This document shows, one piece after another, positions 48,038-58,894 of a stretch of 64,000 nt of DNA. Within the stretch, counting starts at the first letter, position 1, and every line of letters begins with the position of its first letter. A model generated the notes under the pieces. That model saw only the letters and a program-made list of their open reading frames with translations, did not search any database and was not told where the DNA came from. Position numbers and translations under genes: made by a program. The stretch comes from Mortierella sp. BCC40632. Lineage: Eukaryota; Mortierellomycota; Mortierellomycetes; Mortierellales; Mortierellaceae. The DNA lies in contig WAEK01000011.1 of NCBI GenBank assembly GCA_011634665.1, forward strand, positions 1,577,473 to 1,641,472, given 5' to 3'.

Positions 48038-48142
48038 GGTAAATAATAGAGTTGAAAAGACAAAGGAGAGAGAGAGAGAGAGGGAGAGAGAGAGAACAAA
48101 TGAAAAGGAGAAAAAGAAGGGGAGGAAGAAATAGGAGTCCTA
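48038..48142. promoter_or_regulatory. Very short divergent gap with (GA)n
   Basis: Only about 105-300 bp separates the transcription factor and the stalked pseudokinase genes. It contains GA-rich sequence at about 48,064-48,125. Confidence 0.45.
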
Positions 48143-51100
48143 ATGATCTCATTCCTTTTTATATCTTTTTTCTCTTTAACTACTCTACTAAAAAAGAATG
48201 ACAAAGGCACTGGTGTGTGGACCATCGAGTCTTGCAAGACCAAAGAAGAATACAAGTTCAAGTTCCGGTCCCAGAGCGAGGAGCACGATTCGTCTTCTTC
48301 TCGAGATGAAGATCTCACGTGCGCCCCATGTGGCGACGGCGTGCTCGTCTATGGTGGCTGTGGAGCCAACAAAGAGCGGTGCAGCACAAATTTGAAACCA
48401 GGCGAGTCTGGCGATCACGAAGGCGATGCTCCAGTCTCTGTCTACCGCCCTGGTGGAAAGAAGGATGAAGAAGACGAGGATGAGGATGAGGACGAAGACG
48501 AAGATGAAGATGACGAAAATGAAAACGATGAGGACGAAGACGAAGACAACGGAAACAACAAGGACGAAGGCGAAGGAGAAGGCGAAGGCGAAGGCAGCGG
48601 TCATGGTAGCGACTCCGGAGAAGGAGAGGGATCTGGCAGCGGATCTGGCTCTGGTTCAGGCAGCGGCTCTGGCAATGGCTCCGGAAACGGATCTGGTAAT
48701 GGATCTGGAAATGGCTCCGGTAACGGATCTGGCAATGGATCTGGAAATGGTTCTGGAAACGGCTCTGGCAATGGCTCTGGTAACGGATCTGGCAATGGTT
48801 CCGGAAACGGCTCTGGCAATGGCTCCGGTAACGGATCTGGCAATGGTTCCGGAAACGGCTCTGGCAATGGCTCCGGTAACGGATCTGGCAATGGTTCCGG
48901 AAACGGCTCTGGCAATGGCTCCGGTAACGGATCTGGCAATGGTTCCGGAAACGGCTCTGGCAATGGCTCCGGTAACGGATCTGGCAATGGTTCCGGAAAC
49001 GGCTCTGGCAATGGCTCCGGTAACGGATCTGGCAATGGTTCCGGAAACGGCTCTGGCAATGGCTCCGGTAACGGATCTGGCAATGGTTCCGGAAACGGCT
49101 CTGGCAATGGCTCAGGAAAAGGATCTGGCAATGGTTCCGGAAACGGCTCTGGTAACGGATCTGGCAATGGTTCCGGAAACGGCTCTGGCAATGGCTCCGG
49201 TAACGGATCTGGCAATGGTTCCGGAAACGGCTCTGGCAATGGGTCTGGCAATGGCTCTGGCAATGGCTCCGGGAATGGATCTGGTAGTGGATCTAGAAAC
49301 GGCTCCGGCTCAGGCTCAGGTTCCGGTAATGGCTCTGGCTCAGGCTCAGGCAATGGATCTGGAAGCGGGTCCGGCTCCGGCAATGACTCTGGTAACGGCT
49401 CCGGCAATGGCTCAGGCTCCGGCAATGGATCTGGCAATGGCTCAGGCTCCGGCAATGGATCTGGCAATGGCTCAGGCTCCGGCAATGGATCTGGCAATGG
49501 CTCAGGCTCCGGCAATGGATCTGGCAATGGCTCAGGCTCCGGTAGCGGTTCAAGCAGCGGTTCGGGCAGTAGCTCTGGCAGTGGTAGTGGCTCAGGCTCC
49601 GGCAGCAACTCAGGCTCTGGCAGTGGTTCCGGCAGTAACTCTGGCAGCGGCTCAGGCTCAGGTAGCAACTCAGGCTCAGGTTCTGGCTCTGGCAGTGGCT
49701 CAGGCTCTGGCTCTGGCTCTGGCAGTAGCTCTGGCAGTGGTTCGGGTTCCGGTTCTGGCTCTGGCAGTGGCAGCGACTCAGGCTCCGGTAGCAACTCAGG
49801 CTCAGGCTCAGGTTCAGGCTCTGGCAGTAGCTCTGGCAGTGGATCTGGTTCCGGCTCTGGTTCTGGCAGTGGATCTAGCTCTGGTTCTGGCAGTGGATCC
49901 GGTAGTGGATCCGGCAGTGGATCCGGCTCTGGTTCTAGCTCTGGTTCTGGTAGTGGTTCTGGCTCTGGTTCTGGCAGTGGATCCGGCTCTGGTTCTGGCA
50001 GTGGATCCGGCTCTGATTCTGGTAGTGGATCCGGCTCTGGTTCTGGCAGTGGATCCGGTTCTGGTTCTGGTAGTGGTTCTGGCTCTGGTTCTGGTAATGG
50101 GTCCGGATCTGGCTCTGGCAATGGAAATGGCATCGGAGTTGGCATCGGAGGCCAAAATCCCGGAAATGGTGGAGATCAAGTCCTTGTCGGTGGTCAGACG
50201 ACGACAGGCTCTCTTTCTACGCTTCCAACAACCACACTTTCTGCCAACCAACCCCTTCCCACAAATGGTGCCCCATCCAAGACAACTGAGGGTGACCAGC
50301 CAACCAAGAAGACTGGCATGATTCTCGGAATCCTGTTTGGCTTGATCGGTCTTTTGGCTTTGATCGCCCTCGCTTTCTTCGTTGCTCGAAGACATCGCCG
50401 TAGACACGAGCGAGACGAGTCAGCAGAAGAAACCGCTGCAGGACATGGTCCTGCTGGCCCAAGTTCAGGAGAAGCAGATAATGGCGGAGCATTTGGTCCA
50501 GACGGTAAATTCATTCCAACCACTGGCACACCTTCAGACATGCCGACGTTGACACCCGTTCCTGCAGGAGGGTCCGGTGGCCCATATGATGGTCCCTCGG
50601 GTCCTGGAGGATCTGGACCCTCGGGAGTTGCAGGCCCTTCGGGTAATACCACTGCGTTGGGAGGTGCAACTCTGATCGCTGGTGCAATTGCAAGCCGCCA
50701 CAGACGCAAGGAATCCCAAGAACAGTCTGAGAAGATCTATGGTGCTGGCCATGTCGTCCCCACCGATTCGTCTGATTCTGTCGGTTCAAATGCACCATCG
50801 GGACCAAAGAGAAGCTCTACTGCCAAGTTCTTTTTGGGCGGTGGTGACTATAGTGCTCCAGCCAGACGACCGAATACTTCGTCTGTGTCAATTTCTTCGC
50901 CTGGCCCAAGTCCAACCGAGTCTCGACCCCCAGGCCATGGCATTCCTCTTCCAACGAATAACCATCTTGAGTCAGTTGTGGTAGTTCCGCACCAAGGAAA
51001 CACTACCACGAACATCAATACAGGCTCAAACAAGATGACAACAGTGACGGGCAACAAGACGACGTCTAAAACGTCCTCTTCTGAACATGCGGGACCAAGC

Positions 51101-53065
51101 ACTGGTGTCCTCACTGGTATTGCTGGCGCAGTCCTGGGTGCAGGGGCCGTGGCTGCTGCCGCTCATCACTCCAAGAAAGACACTAAGGAGGAAGAGAAAC
51201 GGCCCTCTACCAAGACGACTACCAGTTCGACCAAGGTGACAACCACAACCGGCGGCAACTCTTCCAAGACTGAATCCCATGTCTTGTATGGGGATAAGCA
51301 AGAAATTCTTACGGGCGAGCTAGGAGACCTTCCCGAAGGCCCATTGACGCACCATAACCGGTATGATAGTTCTGGCACGGCCATGCATGTTTCTGAGGAT
51401 GGGTCCACTGTCATGATCCACCAGGGTGCATCCACGTCAACGTCTTCGGTTGAGTCCACTACCAAGACTGGAAGTAACACGCATGTAACCAAGACAACGA
51501 CCAAGAATGTGAATGGCCAAAAGACCACGACCGTGACCTCTGAAGGTGAACGTATTGTTGAGGGCATTGCCCTGGCAGGTGGAGCTGTTGCTGCAGGTAC
51601 AACGATCATTAAACAACAGCAGAGTAGCCAACAACAACCGCAACAGATTGTTGTCACCAAACCGACAGGCACATCCACTAATATCCAGAAGACGCAGATC
51701 ACACTCAAACTCAGCATCATTCGATATGAACGTTCGGATGCTGCTCAAGCAACACCCTTCGCCAAGCCAGGAACACTCATGTTCTCGCAGATGGAGATGC
51801 TGGGAACTGAGCCCGATATTAGCATTCCTGGATCCAAGTTCTCGCATGTTCGCGATTCGTCCAAGGTGACGGGCCAAGAACAGAACTTACCTTCTCCCGT
51901 TGTCCCTGGACCAAGTGGTGCTGTAACGAGCTCCGAGTCTGAGCCACGCGAGCGAGCGTTGAGGTGGATGCAAAACGAGTTCCAGTGGAAGCGTGAGGCT
52001 GGAATGCTGCAGCATCTGAGGTCAGAGCGATATGTTGCTGAGCTCCACACGCTGTACTCACTCCCAGCACTGGCCGAGTACCGATTTGTGTCCGTTATGG
52101 GACCGTTCACTCGCACGCTTGAATCGTACCTCAAGGAGCGGCACGGCTCAGGGCCTGTGGTAGGACCAAACGCTGTCCCCCGGTCCACACCAGGACTTAT
52201 GACTAGCATCGAACTTCGGAACCTTACTGATAGCGTCACATCGGCTGTCAAATGGTGCCATGACCATCATGTTGTTCACTTGAACTTGTCTCCTGCAAGC
52301 ATCTTTTTGCAAGAGTTCTACTCGGAGCCTGATGGCCAAGGTGGTTACCGAACCTCGACCTACTCAACTTACTCAAACAAGTCTTCGCCAACAACCAATG
52401 ACAATGAGCCACCTAAGATCGAGCAACAATGGAAGATCTGGAACTTTAGTCACTCTAGATTTGTAGGTGAAGCTGTCGATCTGACCATGGACACGACCGC
52501 TTACACGGCACCCGAGCTTTTGATTGCATGTAAGCGCCATACCAAGAAGCTCCGAAAAGTGACCACCGTCACCTCGGTCTCTGGTGGTGACCCTGAAACA
52601 AGCTCGTCGACCAATGTCACAATCGAGGGAGGCGTGACTACGACCAAGACTACCAAGACTACCAAGGCGATGTCGTCCACCTCGACTCAAGGCTCAGTGG
52701 AAATGGAAAAGGTGATGGCAACTACATCAATGGATATGTGGTCACTGGGAGAAATTATCTACGAGCTCCATACAAACCAAGCCATGTTCGTGGATGGCAA
52801 GGATGCGCTTGATAAGCTGAGTGCCGTGATAGAGAAGCGTCATGGAACAGGGGATGACGACAGTGATAGCGATGATGATGATGACGATGACCTGGACAAG
52901 GCTAAGGGCCATGACCGTGCCCGACAGCAACTCCAGGACAAGATTGAGATGATCGACAGTATTGAGGATCACGGAGCTCGTGAGGTCATCAGGGGATTGC
53001 TGGAAATGCAGGCTGATCGACGTCTGGAGCATGAAGAGATCCGAACCCTGTATCTAGATGCTTAG
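48143..53065 (+). CDS. Single-pass membrane protein with giant Gly-Ser-Asn stalk and cytoplasmic pseudokinase
   Basis: One open frame of 1640 residues. Residues 1-16 ([16 protein letters not shown]) look like a signal peptide. Residues ~70-100 ([12 protein letters not shown] ... VSVYRPGG) resemble one kelch-type blade. An acidic Asp/Glu stretch (110-155) leads into about 500 residues of Gly-Ser, Gly-Ser-Gly-Asn repeats. One membrane helix ([20 protein letters not shown], residues ~725-745) is followed by RRHRRRH, placing the C-terminus in the cytoplasm. Residues ~1270-1640 are kinase-like: [21 protein letters not shown] in place of [16 protein letters not shown] in place of DFG, YTAPELL for the APE motif, and [14 protein letters not shown] for the DxWSLG helix. 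Both catalytic aspartates are missing, so it is a pseudokinase. Low-complexity Thr/Lys-rich linkers flank it. Function unknown; surface sensing or scaffolding is inference. Confidence 0.82.
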   Translation: MISFLFISFFSLTTLLKKNDKGTGVWTIESCKTKEEYKFKFRSQSEEHDSSSSRDEDLTCAPCGDGVLVYGGCGANKERCSTNLKPGESGDHEGDAPVSVYRPGGKKDEEDEDEDEDEDEDEDDENENDEDEDEDNGNNKDEGEGEGEGEGSGHGSDSGEGEGSGSGSGSGSGSGSGNGSGNGSGNGSGNGSGNGSGNGSGNGSGNGSGNGSGNGSGNGSGNGSGNGSGNGSGNGSGNGSGNGSGNGSGNGSGNGSGNGSGNGSGNGSGNGSGNGSGNGSGNGSGNGSGNGSGNGSGNGSGNGSGNGSGNGSGNGSGNGSGNGSGKGSGNGSGNGSGNGSGNGSGNGSGNGSGNGSGNGSGNGSGNGSGNGSGNGSGNGSGSGSRNGSGSGSGSGNGSGSGSGNGSGSGSGSGNDSGNGSGNGSGSGNGSGNGSGSGNGSGNGSGSGNGSGNGSGSGNGSGNGSGSGSGSSSGSGSSSGSGSGSGSGSNSGSGSGSGSNSGSGSGSGSNSGSGSGSGSGSGSGSGSGSSSGSGSGSGSGSGSGSDSGSGSNSGSGSGSGSGSSSGSGSGSGSGSGSGSSSGSGSGSGSGSGSGSGSGSSSGSGSGSGSGSGSGSGSGSGSGSGSDSGSGSGSGSGSGSGSGSGSGSGSGSGNGSGSGSGNGNGIGVGIGGQNPGNGGDQVLVGGQTTTGSLSTLPTTTLSANQPLPTNGAPSKTTEGDQPTKKTGMILGILFGLIGLLALIALAFFVARRHRRRHERDESAEETAAGHGPAGPSSGEADNGGAFGPDGKFIPTTGTPSDMPTLTPVPAGGSGGPYDGPSGPGGSGPSGVAGPSGNTTALGGATLIAGAIASRHRRKESQEQSEKIYGAGHVVPTDSSDSVGSNAPSGPKRSSTAKFFLGGGDYSAPARRPNTSSVSISSPGPSPTESRPPGHGIPLPTNNHLESVVVVPHQGNTTTNINTGSNKMTTVTGNKTTSKTSSSEHAGPSTGVLTGIAGAVLGAGAVAAAAHHSKKDTKEEEKRPSTKTTTSSTKVTTTTGGNSSKTESHVLYGDKQEILTGELGDLPEGPLTHHNRYDSSGTAMHVSEDGSTVMIHQGASTSTSSVESTTKTGSNTHVTKTTTKNVNGQKTTTVTSEGERIVEGIALAGGAVAAGTTIIKQQQSSQQQPQQIVVTKPTGTSTNIQKTQITLKLSIIRYERSDAAQATPFAKPGTLMFSQMEMLGTEPDISIPGSKFSHVRDSSKVTGQEQNLPSPVVPGPSGAVTSSESEPRERALRWMQNEFQWKREAGMLQHLRSERYVAELHTLYSLPALAEYRFVSVMGPFTRTLESYLKERHGSGPVVGPNAVPRSTPGLMTSIELRNLTDSVTSAVKWCHDHHVVHLNLSPASIFLQEFYSEPDGQGGYRTSTYSTYSNKSSPTTNDNEPPKIEQQWKIWNFSHSRFVGEAVDLTMDTTAYTAPELLIACKRHTKKLRKVTTVTSVSGGDPETSSSTNVTIEGGVTTTKTTKTTKAMSSTSTQGSVEMEKVMATTSMDMWSLGEIIYELHTNQAMFVDGKDALDKLSAVIEKRHGTGDDDSDSDDDDDDDLDKAKGHDRARQQLQDKIEMIDSIEDHGAREVIRGLLEMQADRRLEHEEIRTLYLDA
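48640..50137 (+). repeat. 12-bp coding minisatellite with 48-bp higher-order unit
   Basis: Monomer GGNTCNGGNAAN encodes Gly-Ser-Gly-Asn. From about 48,770 to 49,250 four slightly different monomers form a 48-bp unit repeated nearly perfectly about ten times. From about 49,300 the pattern turns to mixed Gly-Ser hexamers. No stop occurs in three of the frames over about 1.5 kb, creating long artefactual frames on both strands. Confidence 0.95.
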
Positions 53066-53240
53066 ATGTTCCTCATGTAATACTCCCCTCCCCCTCTCCC
53101 ATACGCCCATCCGCGCTTTGAGTGAGTGAAAATATTATCATATTTATATAGTTCGATTTTAATATATGTGCTATTAACCTACGTAGTCTGTCCTAAATAC
53201 CGCGAGTAGCCTCCATCGCGTCTCTAACAGATGGATAGTC
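53066..53240. terminator. Probable 3' region of the pseudokinase gene
   Basis: AT-rich sequence with ATTTATATAG and TTTTAATATATG at about 53,140-53,165, compatible with polyadenylation signals. Confidence 0.3.
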
Positions 53241-53535
53241 TTAGAAATTGTCATCAGTGTACGGGGCCGGGTGAGAGTACGCTCGATGCTGCTGCAAACG
53301 TAGCGCATAATACCGTGTCCACAACCGGGAACTTGGTCGTATGACCACCTTGGAATGGGATAATGAATGCTTGTTGGTACCCTTTATTTCCCTTTGCACT
53401 CCAAATACGTTCTCTCCCTCTTCAACAATACGACGCTAGTGTGTCGTCCCTAGCTGCCCAAAGCACTCGGTGCACGTCTGAGATGTCCTGGGCTTGTTTG
53501 GCCCAACCACTCCGTACCATAAATTCTGCTTTCAT
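53241..53535 (-). pseudogene. Small unrecognised gene with a single frameshift
   Basis: From ATG 53535 the minus strand reads a natural-looking protein (WAKQAQDISDVHRVLWAARD then DTL). Near 53,439 the coding sense moves to the next frame (RRIVEEGENVFGVQ), continuing to VIRPSSRLWTRYYALRLQQH and ending PYTDDNF at TAA 53241. The span of 295 nt is one base over a multiple of three, so one extra base at the CTAGCG site explains the shift; a micro-intron does not. About 97 residues if intact. I do not recognise the family. It is a recently broken gene or a sequencing error in a real small gene. Confidence 0.5.
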
Positions 53536-53825
53536 ATTTATCTTCCTTTCACTCTAGCATGACCTCTAGTCCGACTCCCCGCTCCTAGTCTGTTGATACT
53601 ACAAGTCTGGATATACTCTTGAGACACCTGGCTCTTCAACTAGGACTTTGTGTGTGCCGCTAGCGATTTTTTTTTTTTCACTGCCTCATCTGACCGTGAT
53701 ATTTCTACACCTATTGGTGTAAATGTACATGAACTGCTCCCCCAACAGCTCCTTCAAAAGTTCAATTCTCACTATCGCACAATCCTACAAAAGAAAATAC
53801 TCCTCCATACTACTACTAAACTCCC

Positions 53826-54045
53826 ATGTCATTCCAAACATTCAGAAACCTTGCTCTTGAGCGGGTGCCTGTCCCACTAGAGACCCTTCTTTGCAATGCT
53901 GGCATGAGGGCTACTTCCATTCCAGCAGCTCGTCAAAAGACAATTGCACCATTGGACCAACAACCAATTCAAGCTCACTTCCAGACGCATTAAGACGAAC
54001 CTGCAAAGGATCCAACCCTGCAAGACATCAAAAGAAAACGTATTT
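53826..54045 (+). pseudogene. Short coding-like frame with in-frame stop
   Basis: ATG 53826 opens 55 codons of protein-like sequence (RNLALERVPVPLETLLCNAG, then PAARQKTIAPLDQQPIQA) to TAA at 53,991, and the same frame continues with DEPAKDPTLQDIKRKRI before TAG. Another frame just upstream (53,680-53,800) reads STPIGVNVHELLPQQLLQKF. These look like pieces of one decayed plus-strand gene. Family not recognised. Confidence 0.35.
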
Positions 54046-54060
54046 AGCTATAAACTGGTT

Positions 54061-54629
54061 TCTCGACTTTAGTGTCGCTGTCAACAGTGTTTCTCAACGA
54101 GATGGATTTCGATTCGATAACCCATCTCGATAATGGCCCTTCCACTCGATAAAAAACAAGTTTATACCACATCTGTAGGTCACTAAAGAGGACAACAGAT
54201 ACCACCAGCACAGCTCCCAAGTTGCCCTTCGCGCCTCTATTGTATTTCTCGCAAACCCTGTAATGTAGGCCACGGAAGTTGATCGATTTGCTCGTCACTT
54301 GTGCCTAAATGCTACCACAAGAAGTTTGTTTGAAGCCTAGTGTGCCTCTTCGGAAGGCCGCTTTAATATCAATGGAGCGAATGGAGGGCCCATACATAAT
54401 GTAACTGACCGAAGTTAACCCTCCAAATGGAAACAAAGGCGCCGTTTTTTTTTTTTTGGACAAGACGTGGATAGAAAAGATTTGCAGGAAACATGAGATT
54501 CTTTTCGGAAAGACCACGAGGCACACAGTTGAAGAAACTTGAGTTCAAGACACTGAACCGTCGTCCGAAAATCGCTCACGACAAATTTCTGCAACGAGTT
54601 CTAGGAATACAAGGCCCAAAATATTTGGC
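54061..54629. other. Intergenic, no confident feature
   Basis: AT-rich with T13 at about 54,446. A 55-codon plus-strand frame at 54,493-54,660 (ERPRGTQLKKLEFKTLNRRP) overlaps the neighbouring minus-strand relic, so at most one of the two is real. Confidence 0.3.
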
Positions 54630-55231
54630 TCAGATGGGTTCTGTCACTTTTTTGGGATGAATCAAGAAATAACCAGAGATACGATTAATAGGATTGATCG
54701 GGGATGTGGGATTTTGGGTCAGGTCAAGGATTACATTGCATGCATAATGCGGCTGCAAGTAGTTCCCGCAAGAGCACCAGCAGTAGACGACTGTTTTGAT
54801 AACGAATGAAAGATTAACGAGCAACCTCTGTCCGATTTGCTTCCGACGGACAGCGCCGGCAACGGTCGCGTCGAAAGATAGTGATAATTTTGGATTTTTC
54901 AGTATCTGCAAAGCCATAGAATGCAGGAACCAGAGTTACGTTATTACAATGTGGACACACGACGACAGACCCCCGAGACAGTCAAGGAGTAGTGCACATT
55001 GTGTTCAAGTGGATGGTATTGATAAAAGAGCAAGGACAAGTCGGTGATGCCTTTCACTTCACGGTCCATAAGAGATGAATGCCAGCTATCACTGAATGAG
55101 GCAACCGCGTGTTGTCCAACTTCCAATAACGAAAGCCATGGGCACTCCTAGCTTGAGACTTCTTTAGGCTTGCGTTCCATTTGCGAAAACGCTGAAGTCG
55201 CCGCAATGACCAGAAAAAGACTGAGCTCATT
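54630..55231 (-). pseudogene. Decayed minus-strand gene with CxxC motifs
   Basis: From ATG 55231 one frame runs leftwards for about 140 codons interrupted only by two TGA codons. It includes KSQARSAHGFRYWKL, then VVVCPHCNNVTLVPAFYGF and FRRDRCRRCPSEA, a CPHC-x28-CRRC spacing typical of a zinc ribbon, ending TAA at 54,813. A second frame continues to 54,630 with YCWCSCGNYLQPHYAC and a natural-looking end (ISGYFLIHPKKVTEPI). Probably a dead gene or transposon fragment. Family unknown. Confidence 0.4.
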
Positions 55232-55828
55232 TTTTAAACAGATTTCTTCTCCCGTGAAATTGATCGACCACAATACAGAATAAAATTGATCAAAGGGATA
55301 AAAGACAAGAGGAGTCCCCTTTGCTTGTTTCTTTCTTTTTTTTTTTTTTTTGTTTTTTTTGTTTTTGTTTTTGTTATTGTTTTTTGTTTCTTTCTTTCTT
55401 TTTCTTTGACAAACGAGTGATGCCGGACTGGTATCTGGATAATATTCCATTAGAACTTCATACTATCTAATTCCTGCTCCAATAGTCTGTCAGCGACAAA
55501 TAAAGAAGAATGGAAAAAAAAATGTGTAGGAGGAAGAGGGTGATCATGCAACCAACAATGCAGCAGAACAATCAGAGGTATCATAAAAAAAAAAAAAAAA
55601 AAAGACCCTCGAAAATAAGCAAAGGAGAAGAAAAATGAAAGGAAGAAAGAAAACAGAGAATCGTAAAAAGAATGTCGTTGCAAGTCATAATCATAACAGA
55701 ATGAGGAGGATGACCCGTAGTGTCATCTCAACCGTATAAAGGGTAATGGGAGGGAGGGGTAGTAGAAGTAGTTTGTTTACTCTTCTTTTTCCCAACGTGC
55801 TTAGAAATGAAGACGAGAGCGGAATAAT

Positions 55829-55859
<31 letters not shown>

Positions 55860-55898
55860 GAGGGGGAGGGAAAACATGAATAAGTGGACAAGAAATGC
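55232..55898. other. Intergenic, homopolymer-rich
   Basis: Contains T-rich (55,335-55,400) and A-rich (55,584-55,602, 55,829-55,855) tracts and the 3' region of the Sel1-repeat gene. No gene recognised. Confidence 0.45.
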
Positions 55899-58894
55899 TC
55901 ATGATTGAGCAGCTTGATGAAGAGATGGTGGGACCTTGTCTTGAGAAGTAGGACTCGAGGGTCCTCCATACTTTTCCTTCCAGATCCAAGAATTGCCAAA
56001 TGTCTCCAGACCTTGAGCCGCTGCAAGTCGATAATACTTGGCCGATTTGTGCATATCCTTCTTGACACCCACACCATGGAAGTAACACCAAGCCAAATCA
56101 TTCTGAGCATCAGGATCACCCTATTCCAACAAGAAGAAAAGACAAAAATTAGATCATCAAGCCCCCTTCGTACCACTACTACTACTACAACAACAAAAAA
56201 AAAAAAAAAAAAATAGGTAGTTGATTGCCCTTGGTCATATAACTTACTAGGTCTGCAGCAATCTCAAAATAATAAGCGGCCGTTTTCTTGTTCTTTTGCA
56301 CACCCCATCCATGCCGGAAACAAATACCGAGCTCATAAATTGCTAGGACAAGCTCTCCCTTGGCCGCCTTGGACGCAAATGAATCCCGACTCTTGAGATC
56401 GCCCACAGCATGCTCGGCCGATTTTTGAAGGTACTGGAAAGCAAGCACTCGGTTCGCTTTACAACCCCATCCATGTCGAACAGAAAGTCCATACATCAGC
56501 ATTCCAACAGGATCTCCCCATTCCGCTGCTATCCTGAAATAGTTGGTTGCCTTGGTAATGTCTCCCAGTTCATGAAACTCAATTCCTTGACGAACATAAT
56601 CTTCTGCTTTCTCGGGCATTGGGTTCGAGGGTCCTACGGCTTCCTCTGGTCGCACATAACCTCCAGATGCAAAATGATGTGCTGGGTGCAACTTCAATGG
56701 CCCTGCACCTCCACCGTTGCCCGCTCCCAATGTCGGATGAACTGCCGGCATCGGGTGATGCGAATAACCAGGCTGTCGAGATGGTCCCTGTGAACTTGGA
56801 GTAGGCCCAACCTGACGCCCCAAGGATTTGGAGCGGTATCCATGATGACTGGGTCCGGCCAAGTTCCTTTGCTCGGGGCGCGATCGAGAAGATTGCGACC
56901 ACTGACTCTGAGCACTTTCATGACTTGGTCGAGGGGCTGCCATGTGCTGCGAGTTGACAACCGATGGCGGACCAGAGTTAGATTTGGTGCTGACATGAGT
57001 GGGCGCCATTGGGAACAGGAACGTTGATCCATTATCATGAGCATCCTTAATCGGTACTGGATTGTCTAGAGGAAACGGACTTCTTCCTGTTGAGCCGTCA
57101 CCCTGACTAGAGCCATACATATGACTTGGGTCAGGGTTTTGAAGGTATTGACGTTCATTCGTGTTGACTTGGCGCGGGAAAAAATTGTCTGCGGATGTAC
57201 TCCTTTCAGGAAAGTTATAATCTCGTGCTCCTACCAAATTGGAGGAGGTAGTATCTGAATTTCCTGCAGTGTTTGCCCTATTCACTTTTGGTCGGTTTGC
57301 CAATATCTCCTGTGAAAGTGGTGGTGGTGGATGACGCGCAGGTTCATGAATCCTCTGGTCATTCAGAGCCAAGGCCGGCTTGACAATGGTATTGCTGGAA
57401 CTTGAACCAGAGGGTGTATAACTCTGCTCGGAAACTGTTTGCAAATGAGATCTTTGATGCGGAGCAAAAAGACTAATGTTGGGGACGCCTGCGCGACCTT
57501 TGCGATTTCCACTGTACGAGATAGAGAGTCGTTGAATTGATCTCCTGTACGATATGACTGATCCTGTATCACTATCCTCATCCTCTCCAGACGATGCCTC
57601 GCCATCTTTACGCGGAGGCTTTTGTTGGAGCTTTTGTTGAAACCGCAGAGCCTGTTTCTGGAGTGACTCTGGGTCATGATGGTTTTCATAATAGTGCTCA
57701 GGATCCGCATCCTGACTCCGCTCAAATGAGAGCAACAAAGAGGGCGAAGGGATAGGGGTCCCCAGAAGTGACAGTTTTTCGGACGCAGAGTAAGTAGATG
57801 TCGGTGATCCCAATGCGGGCCACCCATTGCCAGTAGCAGTAGTTGGGGTCCTGAGAGATGCTGCATCAGGACTGTTGCCATGTCTGGGGCTTGACCACAT
57901 TGCTGCTCCAATATGACTGGTGGGCGTTGCTGGAGCGGACTTCATGCCCTCTGTCCCATAACCATGACTCTTAATGTCAAGTTTGGTTGCGCTGCTGGGG
58001 GTGTTCAGTATCTGGTCGTGACTCTGACTACGAATCTGAAGCTGTCTTGCTGCATCAATTTCTCGTCGCTGAGATGCTGCTGATGCTGACTGTCTCCGGA
58101 CTCCTCCACCAAATGTAGGGTTTGCATGATGTTGTATTTGCGGCACATTGGAGGGTGAGACTGGCGAGAGCGGGGCACCGAGACCCTTGGTTGGACCCAT
58201 GTTGTTGTAGGCGTGCGATTGAAGATTAGAAGGGATTGGGTTTGAGGGTTGAGCTTGCTGTTCTGGGGTTAGCGGAGGCGATGGTTGAGAGAGAGACCTC
58301 CGGCGAGGAGGGTCCGGATAGAGGATAAACACCTGGGGTGTCGTCCTGGTAGAACTTGCTGCTTGATAAAGGTGCTGGTGCTGGTGGTGATAGATCAGCT
58401 GTTGCTGAAGCTGTTGATGCTGCTGCAGCGGAGATAGCGGAGTAGAATGCTTGCCAAGATAGAGTGGGTTATGTGCGCTCCGACTGGGATTGTCTTTCCT
58501 CACCATGGCCAGAAAGAACGCGTGAGCTGCTGTGTCCGCGCTAATAAGGCCGGATCTGCAGTCGAGTGAATGGCCTAAATCTCTTTGGCTAGTGATGGAT
58601 TGCGCGAAATACAGGGTCGCTGCCAGTTGGATGCGGATGTTCGGTGCTGTGTTCAAGTTAATGGCACCGATGGCGATGGTGTAACATAAAATAAAGGAAA
58701 ACTGATTAGTAACGGTACCAATTCACGGCCACAATAAAGCAGGTTTGGACACAAGAGTCTGAAAATCCATGGAGTAAAGAGGCGCGTGCTAATTAGACAT
58801 GAGAGAGCTGTACATGCGCACCGTACTGCTGCCGTCTCTTGCAGGAGAGAAGTGAGGAGGAGCCGAACTCAATGCTGATTTCGCCCTTCTTCAT
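55899..58894 (-). CDS. Sel1-repeat protein (Nif1/Dsf2-type)
   Basis: Proposed exons 58894-58827, 58540-56248 and 56120-55899, phases exact, 860 residues. Residues ~25-45 (ADTAAHAFFLAMVRKDN) form a short helix, then about 580 residues of Ser/Pro/Gln/His-rich disorder with many SP/TP sites. The C-terminal 180 residues hold about four Sel1/TPR-like repeats: AEDYVRQGIEFHELGDI, ATNYFRIAAEWGDP, LAIYELGICFRHGWG, and NDLAWCYFHGVGV, ending GNSWIWKEKYGG. The layout and the W-I-x-K-x-K-Y end resemble fission yeast Nif1 and budding yeast Dsf2; Nif1 inhibits the Nim1 kinase in mitotic entry. Skt5/Chs4 is the alternative Sel1 family but has more repeats and a CAAX end. First exon is the least certain part. 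Confidence 0.72.

Noticed and set aside
48640..50137. CRISPR-like periodic array
   Set aside because: Monomers are contiguous 12-bp coding units without unique spacers; eukaryotic context.
48601..50145. 514-codon minus-strand frame of Pro-Leu-Pro-Glu repeats
   Set aside because: Exact antisense of the Gly-Ser-Asn minisatellite; the repeat lacks stops in several frames. No start context or domain.
48426..50321. 631-codon plus-strand frame rich in Ala-Met-Val-Pro
   Set aside because: Second frame of the same minisatellite; only the Gly-Ser frame connects to a membrane helix and kinase-like domain.
58541..58656. Extension of the Sel1 protein into NIRIQLAATLYFAQSITSQR
   Set aside because: Lies in the proposed intron (GTACGG to TTATTAG) and has no ATG; the exon at 58,827-58,894 joins in phase.
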